From positions 98,564 through 162,563 of the forward strand of contig JALSII010000006.1 in the NCBI GenBank assembly GCA_026981645.1: DNA of 64,000 nt, in the 5' to 3' direction. The first letter of the stretch is position 1. Every line of letters starts with the position of its first letter. The notes beneath the pieces were generated by a model. The model made no database searches and was not told the DNA's origin. It saw only the letters and a program-made list of their open reading frames with translations. Of the stretch, positions 25,277 to 34,331 are shown one piece after another. The stretch is from Hyphomicrobiales bacterium (GTDB lineage Bacteria > Pseudomonadota > Alphaproteobacteria > Rhizobiales > Devosiaceae). The translations under genes and the position numbers were made by a program.

Positions 25277-26248
25277 ATGTCTTCTACTCCGCAGTCCCGG
25301 GTTTGTGCAATGCCCCCGTTAGATTCTTCGCCACCATTTGATACCCGGTTTGATGCAAAGCCGGGTGAGCCGGTAGAAATCGCGCCTAGAATTGTGCGTC
25401 TGACTGCGCCCAATGCCAGTGCGTATACATTTGCCGGAACCAACTCCTACCTTGTGGGCAGGGATGAGCTCTTTGTTATTGACCCCGGCCCGGCCGATGA
25501 AACCCATCGCGCAGCACTCCTTGAGGAAATAGGTGGGCGCAAAGTTATTGCCGTTGTTCTCACCCACACGCACAGGGACCATTCAGCGCTTGCACAAAAT
25601 CTGGCTGATGACTGCAGGGCGCCACTATGGTTTGGCGGCAGACACCGCCTGTCGCGCCCAAAACGCTGGCTGGAAGTCAATCAACTGCACGGGGCCTGTG
25701 ATTGGGACCTCATCCCTGACCGTGTGCTTGCCGATGGCGACATTCTGAAATCAGGTGCGATGGAAATTGAAGTCATTGTTACGCCGGGGCACTGCGCCAA
25801 CCATTTGAGTTTTGGTATGGTTGGCACACCTTACCTGTTTTCCGGCGACCATGTGATGGGGTGGAATTCAACACTGGTCGCCACCCCTGACGGCAGTATG
25901 CGGGATTATCTGAATTCTCTGGAGAAACTCATTGCTGCACCCTGGACCCATTATCTTCCTGGGCATGGCGGTTCAATCCCTCAAGACGCCAAAGGAGTCG
26001 ACGGGCCAAATATCGCCAGGGCCCTAAAAAAGCATCGGCTGATGAGGAACCAGCAAATTCTTAATGCTGTAAAGGCGGGTGCTTCGAGAATAGGTGAAGT
26101 CGTTGACAGGCTCTACCCAAAAGTTGGCCTGAAAACCCGTATCGCGGCCCGTCTTACGGTTGTTGCGCATCTGGAGTTACTCGAAGAACAGGGACACCTG
26201 AACATCAGACACTCTTTGTTCGGGACGACGATAGTGCCCCTTGCCTAA
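25277..26248 (+). CDS. MBL-fold metallo-hydrolase
   Basis: A 323-residue metallo-beta-lactamase-fold hydrolase of the LACTB2-like class. The metal motif THTHRDHS is present, with further ligands in TPGHCANHLSF and SGDHVMGW; a C-terminal winged-helix-like segment (about 255-320) is typical of the group. The substrate is not evident: this class includes endoribonucleases and thioester hydrolases. Start uncertain; an ATG at 25310 (MPPLDSSPPF) is also plausible, and neither has a clear Shine-Dalgarno. Confidence 0.8.
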   Translation: MSSTPQSRVCAMPPLDSSPPFDTRFDAKPGEPVEIAPRIVRLTAPNASAYTFAGTNSYLVGRDELFVIDPGPADETHRAALLEEIGGRKVIAVVLTHTHRDHSALAQNLADDCRAPLWFGGRHRLSRPKRWLEVNQLHGACDWDLIPDRVLADGDILKSGAMEIEVIVTPGHCANHLSFGMVGTPYLFSGDHVMGWNSTLVATPDGSMRDYLNSLEKLIAAPWTHYLPGHGGSIPQDAKGVDGPNIARALKKHRLMRNQQILNAVKAGASRIGEVVDRLYPKVGLKTRIAARLTVVAHLELLEEQGHLNIRHSLFGTTIVPLA

Positions 26249-26254
26249 AACACC

Positions 26255-27049
26255 CTAATTTGTTGTTGTTGTGTCCTCATGAGGATCGGCACTGACAATC
26301 TGGTTGCGATTCAATTCGGAAACCATCTCATCAAGCTCAAGCAGAAACGCTTCAATGCGGGTGCCGTTGCGTCCCAGATCGTGCACACCAACCAGTGAAG
26401 TGGAGCGCATATCGACCTTTGCCCCCCCTTCACTCTCACTCACTCGCACGACAACCTCGTCCCGCCAGCCAAAAAAAGTCATGGCCATGGCGTTGATCCG
26501 GCCTTCAGCCCTTGCAGAACCTGGCTCCCGGCGCGCCCGGATTTGCCATCCGCGCAATGTTGCAAGTTCTTCAACCAGCTCAAACACCTCTTTGATTTCA
26601 AACTGGTAGGTTCGGCTGACGGCATTGGGAAACGCTTCAAGCATTACCTCGCGGGATGGAGCTGGAACCGGTGAAACCGTTGACGGCTTGACCATCAGGC
26701 GCAATGGCGGATTTTGCACGGTCGCAACATCTGCTGTTGTGGGATAACGCAGGGCAAGGCTTGCGCCATAAGCCAGAGGCGACAGGCAGAGCAGGCCCAG
26801 AAACAACCCGGTGCTCGCCCGGCCCCAGCCCCGGTCTCCGCTCTGCCACAACCGGATATAGGCACCAAGGCCAAAAATAACGGCAAGCAGGGCTGAGCCG
26901 ATGGCCACCGCCAGAATTATCTGAAAGGTTTCGCTGGTCAGCATCTGATTGCGGTGCATCCAGATAGGTATAACCATCAGCGGCAATGCAAAGCTGCCGA
27001 ACCTGCGTGCCCAAATTGCCAGTTTTGATGTTCGAATGAGAATGCGCAT
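26255..27049 (-). CDS. DUF1499 membrane protein
   Basis: A 264-residue protein with three hydrophobic segments in the first 120 residues and a C-terminal DUF1499 domain (about 140-250: PNAVSRTYQFEIKEVF, RVSESEGGAKVDMRSTSLVG, DLGRNGTRIEAFL). Function of the domain is unknown. GGAG five bases before ATG 27049 decides the start. It lies downstream of the M48 peptidase gene, on the same strand and probably in the same transcript. Confidence 0.8.
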   Translation of the reverse strand: MRILIRTSKLAIWARRFGSFALPLMVIPIWMHRNQMLTSETFQIILAVAIGSALLAVIFGLGAYIRLWQSGDRGWGRASTGLFLGLLCLSPLAYGASLALRYPTTADVATVQNPPLRLMVKPSTVSPVPAPSREVMLEAFPNAVSRTYQFEIKEVFELVEELATLRGWQIRARREPGSARAEGRINAMAMTFFGWRDEVVVRVSESEGGAKVDMRSTSLVGVHDLGRNGTRIEAFLLELDEMVSELNRNQIVSADPHEDTTTTN

Positions 27050-27118
27050 AAAAACTCCAAAAACTACTGAATGACCCGGGCGCTGCGCGACCAAATCAGT
27101 GTGCATACCTGCATAGGT

Positions 27119-28276
27119 TCAGCGGCGATCTCTACCCTTGTTTTTTCTTTTTCCGGTTCCGCGAGTTGAACACATGGATTTAATCGCTTGCCATTCCTCC
27201 TCGCTGAAGGCGGGAATGGCTGCAGTTTCAAGGGGGTTGATTTCTTCCAGCGCCGCCCGTCGCTCCTGGGTGAGAGGGTGGGTGCTAAGCAGGGCAAAAA
27301 TTTGCGCGCTTGCATCGTCATCTGAAATCCGCTCCAGCAGGTCAGCAAGGCCGGTGGGTTCAAAAGCGCGCCGCTGGGCCACTGCAAGGGAAAAACGGTC
27401 GGCCTCGCGTTCCGCATCGCGCGAAAAGCTTGTATTGATCAGGGCGGCGCCAACAGTTCCGGCAACGGATAATCCGGTAATATCGCCGAGCACAAAACCG
27501 ACCAGAAGGCCAGTTCCCGCCGTTGCGATGAGCTGTTTCATCCCGTCGCGATGCACCACATGCCCTATTTCATGGGCCAGGACACCGGCAAACTCATCGG
27601 CAGTTTCCGTTTTGTCGAGCAGGCCCTGAAAATAGAATGCCCGGCCCCCGGGTAAAGCGAACGCATTGGGAATGCTGTTGGCCACCACCTGAACGCTGAC
27701 ATCAAAGGGGGCATAAGTTCCCTCAAGCGCCGCCTCGGTAAAACGCTGTATGGCCCTGTTGGGCAAGCTTTCCGGATCGGGGTCACACAATGTGAGCCCC
27801 CCGCTTTCCTCAAGAGCATCAGCCATCTGAACGACAATTTTTTCGCCAAAGCGGGTTTCCATTTCCGGGGGAATCAGGCCGACAACCTGGCCGGCAAGCA
27901 AAGGAATTCCGTAAATATAGGCCAGAACAACCGAAGCTATTGCCATGGATGACAGGCCGATAATCCTGAATTGCCGTCTGGTGTGCTTTTGTCTGTGCCG
28001 GGCCAGCATGGGCAGTTCTCCGCGTGCCCGTGCAGCAATTTCCCTGTCAGAAAAAACCACGCGTGCGCCCTCGGGTGCACTGGTTGAAGCCAATCGCAAT
28101 TCCCCACTCTTGCCTGGCACCGGAAACAAACTGCCCTGAGGCCAATGGGCCACTTCGTGGTTCAGTTCAAGGTCCGTAATTTCGAGAAAGCCTGATGCCT
28201 CTGTTCCCTGAATAGAGCAGGTGACAGTTCGGGGGTTGGCTGTCAGCCCGTCGTAATATTTGCCCAGAAGTTGCAT
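27119..28276 (-). CDS. M48 family metallopeptidase with N-terminal extension
   Basis: A 385-residue membrane zinc protease. The zinc motif HEIGH is in LAHEIGHVVHRDG, with the third ligand in DAEREADRFSL. A roughly 90-residue N-terminal domain and one membrane helix (about 105-130) precede it. Resembles Oma1/BepA-type quality-control proteases, probably facing the periplasm. The start at 28276 overlaps the DUF898 stop codon as TGATG, so these two genes are translated together. The C terminus is Lys/Arg-rich. Confidence 0.87.
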   Translation of the reverse strand: MQLLGKYYDGLTANPRTVTCSIQGTEASGFLEITDLELNHEVAHWPQGSLFPVPGKSGELRLASTSAPEGARVVFSDREIAARARGELPMLARHRQKHTRRQFRIIGLSSMAIASVVLAYIYGIPLLAGQVVGLIPPEMETRFGEKIVVQMADALEESGGLTLCDPDPESLPNRAIQRFTEAALEGTYAPFDVSVQVVANSIPNAFALPGGRAFYFQGLLDKTETADEFAGVLAHEIGHVVHRDGMKQLIATAGTGLLVGFVLGDITGLSVAGTVGAALINTSFSRDAEREADRFSLAVAQRRAFEPTGLADLLERISDDDASAQIFALLSTHPLTQERRAALEEINPLETAAIPAFSEEEWQAIKSMCSTRGTGKRKNKGRDRR

Positions 28277-29472
28277 CAATACCCCCCCACGTTGAGTGCG
28301 TCGGCCAGACCTTCGCCGACAAGCGGAGATTCTTCGCCACTGGCGCGGATGCCTTTCAGGCTGTCGGCGTTCTCGATAACAGCCCCCCGGGCTACCAGAC
28401 GCCAAAAGCCCAGTCCAAGTATGGTTTCAAAAAGCACCGTGAGGGAAGCCATCAGCGCCAGATAGAGCAGACCGAGCAGGAGCAGATTGTACCAGCCAAT
28501 CTGCAATATTTCATTCAGTTCGATTTCCTGATCAGCCAGCATCGGCTCAATCACACCCTGAAAAACAAAGCCGGCCACCACCAGGAAGGCGAGGACTACG
28601 ACCAGAAGCATTATTCCATAGAAAAAATACTGCCAGAACAATGAGCGGGCTCTGACGTGCACCTTGAGTGCAGCCGTACCGGCAGACACACTGGACAGCA
28701 GGCGTGATGTGAAGCGGGATAAAAGGTAAAAGTACGAAAAAAAAGCAATAAAGGCTGTGGCCATGGCCAGATACCCGGTAAGAACTTCCCGGGAAACCCC
28801 CTGCGCGGCCAGTTCCTGTTCCATTTGAGGGGCAGAAATAATTATAATTGCAACCGTCAGCCCCACAATCAAAAAATAAACGATATAATAGGGCGCAGCG
28901 ATGGTGCGCCAGGAGCCGGTAAAACTGAACCGGCGGTCCCCGTACCAGGTATTATTGAAACGGTATTTCCACAAGCTTGCCGCCATGAACGGATAGGCAA
29001 GTCCGGCGGTTGCCGCAGTTACAGCGAACCATAAAAACCGTCGGAAGGCATAGCCCCAGGCACTGCCGGACTGATGAAAGCGGATACCACGCCAAAGGGT
29101 GCGGGTCAGGCGAAACCTCCGGGCGCGAAAAATGGCGTAGCCGGAGAGGAAAAACAAAAGCAGGGCGGCACCGGTATAGCCGTATATCAAGGCCTCCGGT
29201 GACTGGGTTGAGAGATAAAAGAAAAAACCGTACAGGGGCAGAAAAATCGCCAGGGCAAACAAAAAACCGACCAGCAGTTGAATGGCGGTTCCGGTATATT
29301 CAAGAGTATCGCCATCCACTTCGGTATTGGCCCAGTAAAAACGGCGCTTTGCTGTCACCTGCCAGAAGCGGTAGATGCCCAGGGTTGGCAGCATCAGGAT
29401 ATAGCCAAAAATCAAAATGCCTGCGAGCCGCCATCTGGAACCGGTGAAACTCACTGTCGCTCTCTCAGCCAT
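28276..29472 (-). CDS. DUF898 (YjgN-like) membrane protein
   Basis: A 398-residue multi-pass protein. It starts with VSFTGSRWRLAGILIFGY and carries repeated LWRGIRFHQSGSAWGYA and WYGDRRFSFTGS blocks that define DUF898. Around seven to eight hydrophobic segments. Function unknown; coupling with an M48 peptidase recurs in alphaproteobacteria and suggests membrane quality control. First gene of a DUF898-M48-DUF1499 cluster. Confidence 0.87.
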   Translation of the reverse strand: MAERATVSFTGSRWRLAGILIFGYILMLPTLGIYRFWQVTAKRRFYWANTEVDGDTLEYTGTAIQLLVGFLFALAIFLPLYGFFFYLSTQSPEALIYGYTGAALLLFFLSGYAIFRARRFRLTRTLWRGIRFHQSGSAWGYAFRRFLWFAVTAATAGLAYPFMAASLWKYRFNNTWYGDRRFSFTGSWRTIAAPYYIVYFLIVGLTVAIIIISAPQMEQELAAQGVSREVLTGYLAMATAFIAFFSYFYLLSRFTSRLLSSVSAGTAALKVHVRARSLFWQYFFYGIMLLVVVLAFLVVAGFVFQGVIEPMLADQEIELNEILQIGWYNLLLLGLLYLALMASLTVLFETILGLGFWRLVARGAVIENADSLKGIRASGEESPLVGEGLADALNVGGY

Positions 29473-29520
29473 GATGAGGGCCCCCAGGTTTTTTCAAGCA
29501 CAGGATCCACAAAGCCCTCA

Positions 29521-30156
29521 TCATGGGTTGAGCCGCTCCGCTTTCCAACTATTCCCGCTTTTTTGGCGCCGGTAGACGACACGGTCGTGAAGACGGAATT
29601 CCCCGTCCTGCCAGAACTCTATGTAAAGGGGAAAAATTCTGAACCCGATCCAGTGGGCCGGGCGGGGAATTTCTTTGCCTTCAAACTGCCTGGTCAGGCT
29701 TTCAACGCGCCCTGCCAGCTCAGCCCTGCTGGAAAGTGGCTGAGATTGCAGCGAAGCATGGGCTCCAATTTGTGACCCCCGCGGGCGGGAATGGAAATAA
29801 GTGTCGGCTTCATCACTTGCAACGCGGCTGACAGTGCCGCGCACCCGTACCTGACGCCGGGAAGATTTCCAGTGGAAGAGAATTGCGACCCCCGGGTTGG
29901 CAGCGAGCTGCTCGCCCTTGGCACTATGGGTATTTGTATAAAACACAAAACCGTCCGGTCCCAGACCGTTCAGAAGCATTGTTCGGCAATCGGGCAAGCC
30001 CTTGGCATCGACTGTTGCCAGCACCATAGCGTTGGCATCGTTGACTTCACTTTTGCGGGCCTGCTCCAGCCAGAGAGCGAACAGGTCCATGGGGTCGGGT
30101 TTGTCCGCAATGCGGTCATCGAACAGTTTCGCAGTCAAATTTTCTGTTTCGGCCAT
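29521..30156 (-). CDS. pdxH: Pyridoxamine 5'-phosphate oxidase
   Basis: A 211-residue FMN enzyme converting pyridoxine or pyridoxamine 5'-phosphate to pyridoxal phosphate. Recognisable motifs: DCRTMLLNGLGPDGFVFYTN, ILFHWKSSRRQVRVRG, SRPRGSQIGAHASLQS, and the C-terminal EFWQDGEFRLHDR. Start 30156 is supported by GAGGGA nine bases upstream and by family length; the open frame extends further without support. Confidence 0.94.
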   Translation of the reverse strand: MAETENLTAKLFDDRIADKPDPMDLFALWLEQARKSEVNDANAMVLATVDAKGLPDCRTMLLNGLGPDGFVFYTNTHSAKGEQLAANPGVAILFHWKSSRRQVRVRGTVSRVASDEADTYFHSRPRGSQIGAHASLQSQPLSSRAELAGRVESLTRQFEGKEIPRPAHWIGFRIFPLYIEFWQDGEFRLHDRVVYRRQKSGNSWKAERLNP

Positions 30157-30339
30157 CAATTGCAATCCCTCATTGCCCTCAAAGTAAAAGTCCCTGCGCC
30201 GGATGCTGGGTGCCGCTGTTTCCCGAAGCTCTCCGGAAATTGGCACAAACCGAAGCCCTTGCGCTGGACAAGAGCGGGTGCGCTCGCCATATATGCCGTT
30301 GAAAGCGTGGACTGACAACCACAAGATTCTGGTGTAGCT

Positions 30340-31275
30340 ATGGCAGACCCTTACAAGATTCTGGGCGTTCAAAAATCCGCCAGCGATAAGGAGATAAAAT
30401 CCGCTTATCGCAAACTGGCAAAGAAGTATCATCCCGACCGCAATCAGGATGACCCCAAGGCCGAGGCAAAATTTGCCGAAGCCTCGTCGGCTTATGACTT
30501 TTTATCGGATAAGGAGCGGCGGGCGCAATTTGACCGGGGTGAAATTGATGCCGATGGCAACCCCAAAATGGGAGGGTTTGATTTTTCGGGCATGCGCGGC
30601 GGGCGAACCCGGACGCAAGGGAGCGTCAACCCGGAAGATATTCTTAAAGAATTCATGGGCGGCTTTGGCGCAGCATCGCGCGGGCCTCGCGCCGCCGACC
30701 CGAGGGTTAGCGGGTGGGATCCGTTTTCTGCTGCCACCCAGCGGGGCACCTCCACAAGGGGCAAGGATTTCACTGCCCCGGTTCTGGTAACCTTGGAACA
30801 GGCGCACAGTGGGGCAACTGTTCCCCTGAAACTTACCAGCGGCCGGGTCCTGAACATCAAACTTCCTACCGGAGTACAGGAGGGGCAGCAAATCCGCCTC
30901 AAGGGGCAGGGTCAGCCCTCGCCCGTGGGTGGGGAGCCAGGTGATGCGCTGATTACGGTAAAATTCAAACGCCATCCTCAGTTTCGGCGTGACGGGAAAG
31001 ACCTAAGGGTTGATGTGCCCATCACGCTTTATGAGGCAGTGCTTGGCGCAAAAATACGCGTACCAACGCTCAGCGGCCCTGTGGAGCTGAAAATCCCCCC
31101 CCACGTCGATGCGACCAAAGCGCTGCGGCTCAAGGGCAAGGGCCTGCAGGGAGCGGGCGATCTGCTGGTCAATCTGCGCATCGTTCTGCCCAAAGATGGT
31201 GACCCGGATCTTGAAAGCCTGATGCGGTTCTGGCGTGAGCAGAAACCCTATAAAGTGCGCAACACCAAAGGTTAG
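30340..31275 (+). CDS. DnaJ/CbpA-type co-chaperone
   Basis: A 311-residue Hsp40. The J domain occupies residues 1-65 with the HPD motif in KYHPDRN, followed by a Gly-rich linker and two C-terminal substrate-binding domains (about 135-300). There is no CxxCxGxG zinc domain, so it is a CbpA-like type II protein. It would stimulate DnaK. Divergent from pdxH with 183 bp between them. Confidence 0.9.
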   Translation: MADPYKILGVQKSASDKEIKSAYRKLAKKYHPDRNQDDPKAEAKFAEASSAYDFLSDKERRAQFDRGEIDADGNPKMGGFDFSGMRGGRTRTQGSVNPEDILKEFMGGFGAASRGPRAADPRVSGWDPFSAATQRGTSTRGKDFTAPVLVTLEQAHSGATVPLKLTSGRVLNIKLPTGVQEGQQIRLKGQGQPSPVGGEPGDALITVKFKRHPQFRRDGKDLRVDVPITLYEAVLGAKIRVPTLSGPVELKIPPHVDATKALRLKGKGLQGAGDLLVNLRIVLPKDGDPDLESLMRFWREQKPYKVRNTKG

Positions 31276-31276
31276 G

Positions 31277-32254
31277 TCACTCTGGAACTGTTTCCACTTT
31301 TCGGGGAGCAGCAGCGCGGGACAGGCGGTCATTGATCGCCTCCCCCAGTCCGGCTGCGGGAATTGGAGCAACGGCAATGCGCGAAGCGCCCGTTGCATCC
31401 AGGTCATGCAAAAAGCCGAACAGGTTGTGCGCTGCCTCTGCCAGATCCCCGCCGGGAGAGAGGTTTTTTGTCAGGGGGCCGGCGGTACCACCTGCTCCAC
31501 CAAAGCCAAGAAATGCCTCCCCGGCTTCGGCCCGAGTTGCGTTCAGCCTGATTTTTGCTTTAGGTGCATAGTGGGAAACCATCATGCCCGGCGCAGAGAT
31601 GGCGGTATTTGCCGGTGCGATTTCAATTTCAGTGTCCAGGAGCAATTCAATTTCTCTGCGTGTGATCGCGCCACTGCGCAATTGCACAACCCGCTCTTCC
31701 TCCACGCCAAGAATTGTTGATTCCAGTCCTGCGGCGCAGTCTGCACCATCCAGCACTGCGACCCGGTCATTAAAAGCATGGCGCACCTGCCCGACGGAGG
31801 TGGGTGAAAGCCTGCCTGAGGGGTTGGCAGAGGGAGCCGCGAGGGGGCGTCCAACCGCTTTGATCAGTTCTTGCGCCAAAGGATGAGCGGGCACCCTTAC
31901 GCCCACAGTGCCCAGCCCCGCCGACACCAGATCGCAAATCCTTGTCTCCTGAAGTCTGGGCAAAACCAGTGTGAGCGCGCCAGGCCAAAAAGAGGCGAGT
32001 TTTCTTGCCACTGGTGAAAATCTGACGATTTTTTCCGCCATATTCATATGGGCACAATGAACTATCAGCGGATTAAAACTTGGCCTGTCTTTGGTCTGAT
32101 AAATTTTCAGCACGGCCCCGGCATCAAACGCATCGGCCCCAAGCCCGTAGACCGTCTCTGTGGGGAAAGCACAGACTTCCCCGCTTTTGAGCAAGTCCAC
32201 TGCTTGGGAAAAGCTAACAGGGTTTTGAAATTTCCTGGTCGTGGTTCTGGTCAT
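31277..32254 (-). CDS. L-threonylcarbamoyladenylate synthase (Sua5 type)
   Basis: About 325 residues. The N-terminal YrdC domain makes threonylcarbamoyl-AMP for t6A37 in tRNAs that read ANN codons; motifs are AFPTETVYGLGADA, IYQTKDRPSFNPL and SANPSGRLSPTS. A C-terminal SUA5 domain (about 225-325) marks it as Sua5 rather than the short TsaC. ATG 32254 was chosen over a GTG at 32284. Ends two bases from the convergent dnaJ-like gene. Confidence 0.92.
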   Translation of the reverse strand: MTRTTTRKFQNPVSFSQAVDLLKSGEVCAFPTETVYGLGADAFDAGAVLKIYQTKDRPSFNPLIVHCAHMNMAEKIVRFSPVARKLASFWPGALTLVLPRLQETRICDLVSAGLGTVGVRVPAHPLAQELIKAVGRPLAAPSANPSGRLSPTSVGQVRHAFNDRVAVLDGADCAAGLESTILGVEEERVVQLRSGAITRREIELLLDTEIEIAPANTAISAPGMMVSHYAPKAKIRLNATRAEAGEAFLGFGGAGGTAGPLTKNLSPGGDLAEAAHNLFGFLHDLDATGASRIAVAPIPAAGLGEAINDRLSRAAAPRKVETVPE

Positions 32255-32343
32255 GAGTGCTGTTTGACAAGCGCATGCTGTCACGTCAAGAACAGGGTTC
32301 AGGGCGCGTGCCTGCTCTGAGCGGGTTTAAGGAGTGTCCCCCC

Positions 32344-33288
32344 ATGACAACATTGCTTGTCTGTCAGCCCGAAGATACTTCCCATATCACACCGGAGGGT
32401 CACCCTGAACGCCCTGAAAGGCTGATTGCAATAAAACAAGCCCTGAGCGCCAACCGGTTTTCGCAGTTGCGGCGCGAGACATCCCAGAGCGCCGACCTTT
32501 CGCTGGCGGCTCTGGTGCATGGTCCGGGTGTGCTCAGGCAAATCCAGGCTGCCCGGCCCGCAGAGGGCATCGCCCGGATTGATGCGGACACCTGGGTCTC
32601 TCCGGGGTCTCTCGATGCTTCGGCAACCGCACTTGGAGCCGGCATGCGGGCTTTGGCAGCTGTTGCGCTTGGGGAAGCGGATAACGCCTTTTGCGCAATC
32701 CGCCCGCCGGGGCACCATGCTGAAGTCGACCGCCCGATGGGCTTCTGCCTGCTCAATACGGTCGCCATCATGGCACGGCTGGCCCAACAGATGTATGGCG
32801 CTGAACGCATCGCCATTGTCGATTTTGACGTGCATCACGGCAACGGCACCCAGAACATCTTCAAAAACGACAAAGACATCGCCTATCTTTCCAGCCATGA
32901 GATGCCTCTGTTCCCTGGAACCGGCGCTTTGAATGAAACCGGTGTGGGAAATATCTTCAACGCGCCGCTGCTGGCCGGGACGGATGGCGAGGCCATGCGC
33001 GAGGCCTACAGGGATCGCCTGCTTCCCGCCCTGAGCAATTTTGCGCCGGACTTTATATTCATCTCGGCCGGGTTTGATGCCCATCATCGGGACCCGCTGG
33101 CCAATCTGAACTGGGTAGACAATGATTTTGCCTGGGTTACGGGAAAAATCATGGATATCGCAGAGCAAAACTGCGCAAATAGAATTGTTTCGCTGCTTGA
33201 GGGCGGATATGATTTGAAAGGGCTTGCTGGTGGGGTAACCAGTCACGTGGCAATGCTTCAGGATGGAACTCTGAAACCTGGCGGCTGA
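32344..33288 (+). CDS. Histone deacetylase family hydrolase
   Basis: A 314-residue zinc amidohydrolase of the HDAC/AcuC/acetylpolyamine amidohydrolase family. Active-site motifs are AIRPPGHHAE, IVDFDVHHGNGTQ and FISAGFDAHHRDP, containing the His dyad and zinc ligands. Likely substrates in bacteria are acetylated polyamines or proteins; the sequence does not decide. AAGGAG lies 11 bases before ATG 32344. It is followed by xseB, an order common in Rhizobiales. Confidence 0.9.
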   Translation: MTTLLVCQPEDTSHITPEGHPERPERLIAIKQALSANRFSQLRRETSQSADLSLAALVHGPGVLRQIQAARPAEGIARIDADTWVSPGSLDASATALGAGMRALAAVALGEADNAFCAIRPPGHHAEVDRPMGFCLLNTVAIMARLAQQMYGAERIAIVDFDVHHGNGTQNIFKNDKDIAYLSSHEMPLFPGTGALNETGVGNIFNAPLLAGTDGEAMREAYRDRLLPALSNFAPDFIFISAGFDAHHRDPLANLNWVDNDFAWVTGKIMDIAEQNCANRIVSLLEGGYDLKGLAGGVTSHVAMLQDGTLKPGG

Positions 33289-33348
33289 AAACAAACCCGA
33301 GTTGTTTTGTGGCGACACAGAACAGAGACATGGATAAGGGCGTGGATT

Positions 33349-33597
33349 TTGTCTGAAAAAACTGAAACCGAAATTTCTTCGCTCAGCTTTGAAGCTGCAT
33401 TAAGCGAGCTTGAGAAAATCGTTGCCAAGCTGGAAAGTGGTGAAGCGCCTTTGCAGGAATCCATCGCGATTTACGAGCGGGGCGAAGCACTGAAAGCCCA
33501 TTGCGAATCCCAGCTCAAGGCGGCCGAAACCCGTATCGAAAAAATTACTTTGTCCAAGGCCGGAGAGCCAACGGGCACTGCCCCGCTAGACGAATAG
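33349..33597 (+). CDS. xseB: Exodeoxyribonuclease VII small subunit
   Basis: An 82-residue XseB, which binds XseA to degrade single-stranded DNA. The pattern SFEAALSELEKIVAKLESGE, then LQESIAIYERGEALKAHCE, is diagnostic. No ATG is available in the right place: TTG 33349 is the best start, with AAGGG eight bases upstream and family length. xseA is not in the window. Confidence 0.9.
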   Translation: MSEKTETEISSLSFEAALSELEKIVAKLESGEAPLQESIAIYERGEALKAHCESQLKAAETRIEKITLSKAGEPTGTAPLDE

Positions 33598-33607
33598 GAA
33601 ACTCCTC

Positions 33608-34189
33608 ATGCAACGCTTGCGACTCATCCTCTGGGCACTGGTTCTGGTCACTGGAGCGACGGCAACAATTTTTTATCTGACCGGACAGCCCCGGCAAGCC
33701 GTCACCAGTTTTGGCGGTGAGTTTACCCTGCAATCCACAGCCGGGGGCAGCTTCAGTGACCGCGATCTTGCCGGCACGCCAAGCCTTGTTTTTTTTGGCT
33801 ATACCTTCTGCCCGGATGTCTGCCCGACAACCCTGGCCGAGACCACGGGCTGGCGTGCGGAACTGGGTCTTGACGAAACCGACTTGCGGATCATTTTTGT
33901 TTCCGTTGACCCCGAGCGTGACACGCTTGAAGTCATGAAAGAATATGTCGCTTTTTTTGGAGGGCCGGTGATTGGACTGACTGGAACGCCTGAACAGGTA
34001 GAGACCGCCAAGAGCGTTTTTGGCGTGTTCTCAAAGAAAGTCGAAGATCCTGGCGTTGCGGATTATCTGGTCGACCACACAGCCAGCGTTCTCATGATTG
34101 ACCGCGATGGAAATTTCCTGGGCACCATCGTTTACGAGGAAAACCGGGAGACGGCGTTGGCCAAGATACGACGCCTTCTGGATGCCTGA
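33608..34189 (+). CDS. SCO1/SenC family copper chaperone
   Basis: A 193-residue membrane-anchored thioredoxin-fold protein that delivers copper to cytochrome oxidase. One N-terminal helix (about 5-25), the copper-binding CxxxC in FCPDVCPTT and the distant His in LVDHTAS are all present. It follows xseB by 10 bp; AGGA lies eight bases before the ATG. No cytochrome oxidase genes are nearby. Confidence 0.92.
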   Translation: MQRLRLILWALVLVTGATATIFYLTGQPRQAVTSFGGEFTLQSTAGGSFSDRDLAGTPSLVFFGYTFCPDVCPTTLAETTGWRAELGLDETDLRIIFVSVDPERDTLEVMKEYVAFFGGPVIGLTGTPEQVETAKSVFGVFSKKVEDPGVADYLVDHTASVLMIDRDGNFLGTIVYEENRETALAKIRRLLDA

Positions 34190-34284
34190 TTCTGGCCACA
34201 ATTCATTAAATTCAGCCCCGGATGCGTTTCAGGCAAACAGATTCCGCCCCCACCGATAACTCATTGTAATCATTGCTGATGTTT

Positions 34285-34312
34285 TGATTCAACTTGTTCA
34301 TGTGTTGAATCA
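34285..34312. terminator. Inverted repeat between sco and aroC, possible weak terminator
   Basis: TGATTCAAC and GTTGAATCA form a perfect 9-bp stem with a ten-base loop between two convergent genes. On the plus strand TGATTTTG follows; the T run is short, so terminator function is uncertain. Confidence 0.4.
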
Positions 34313-34331
34313 TGATTTTGCCACAAACGCG

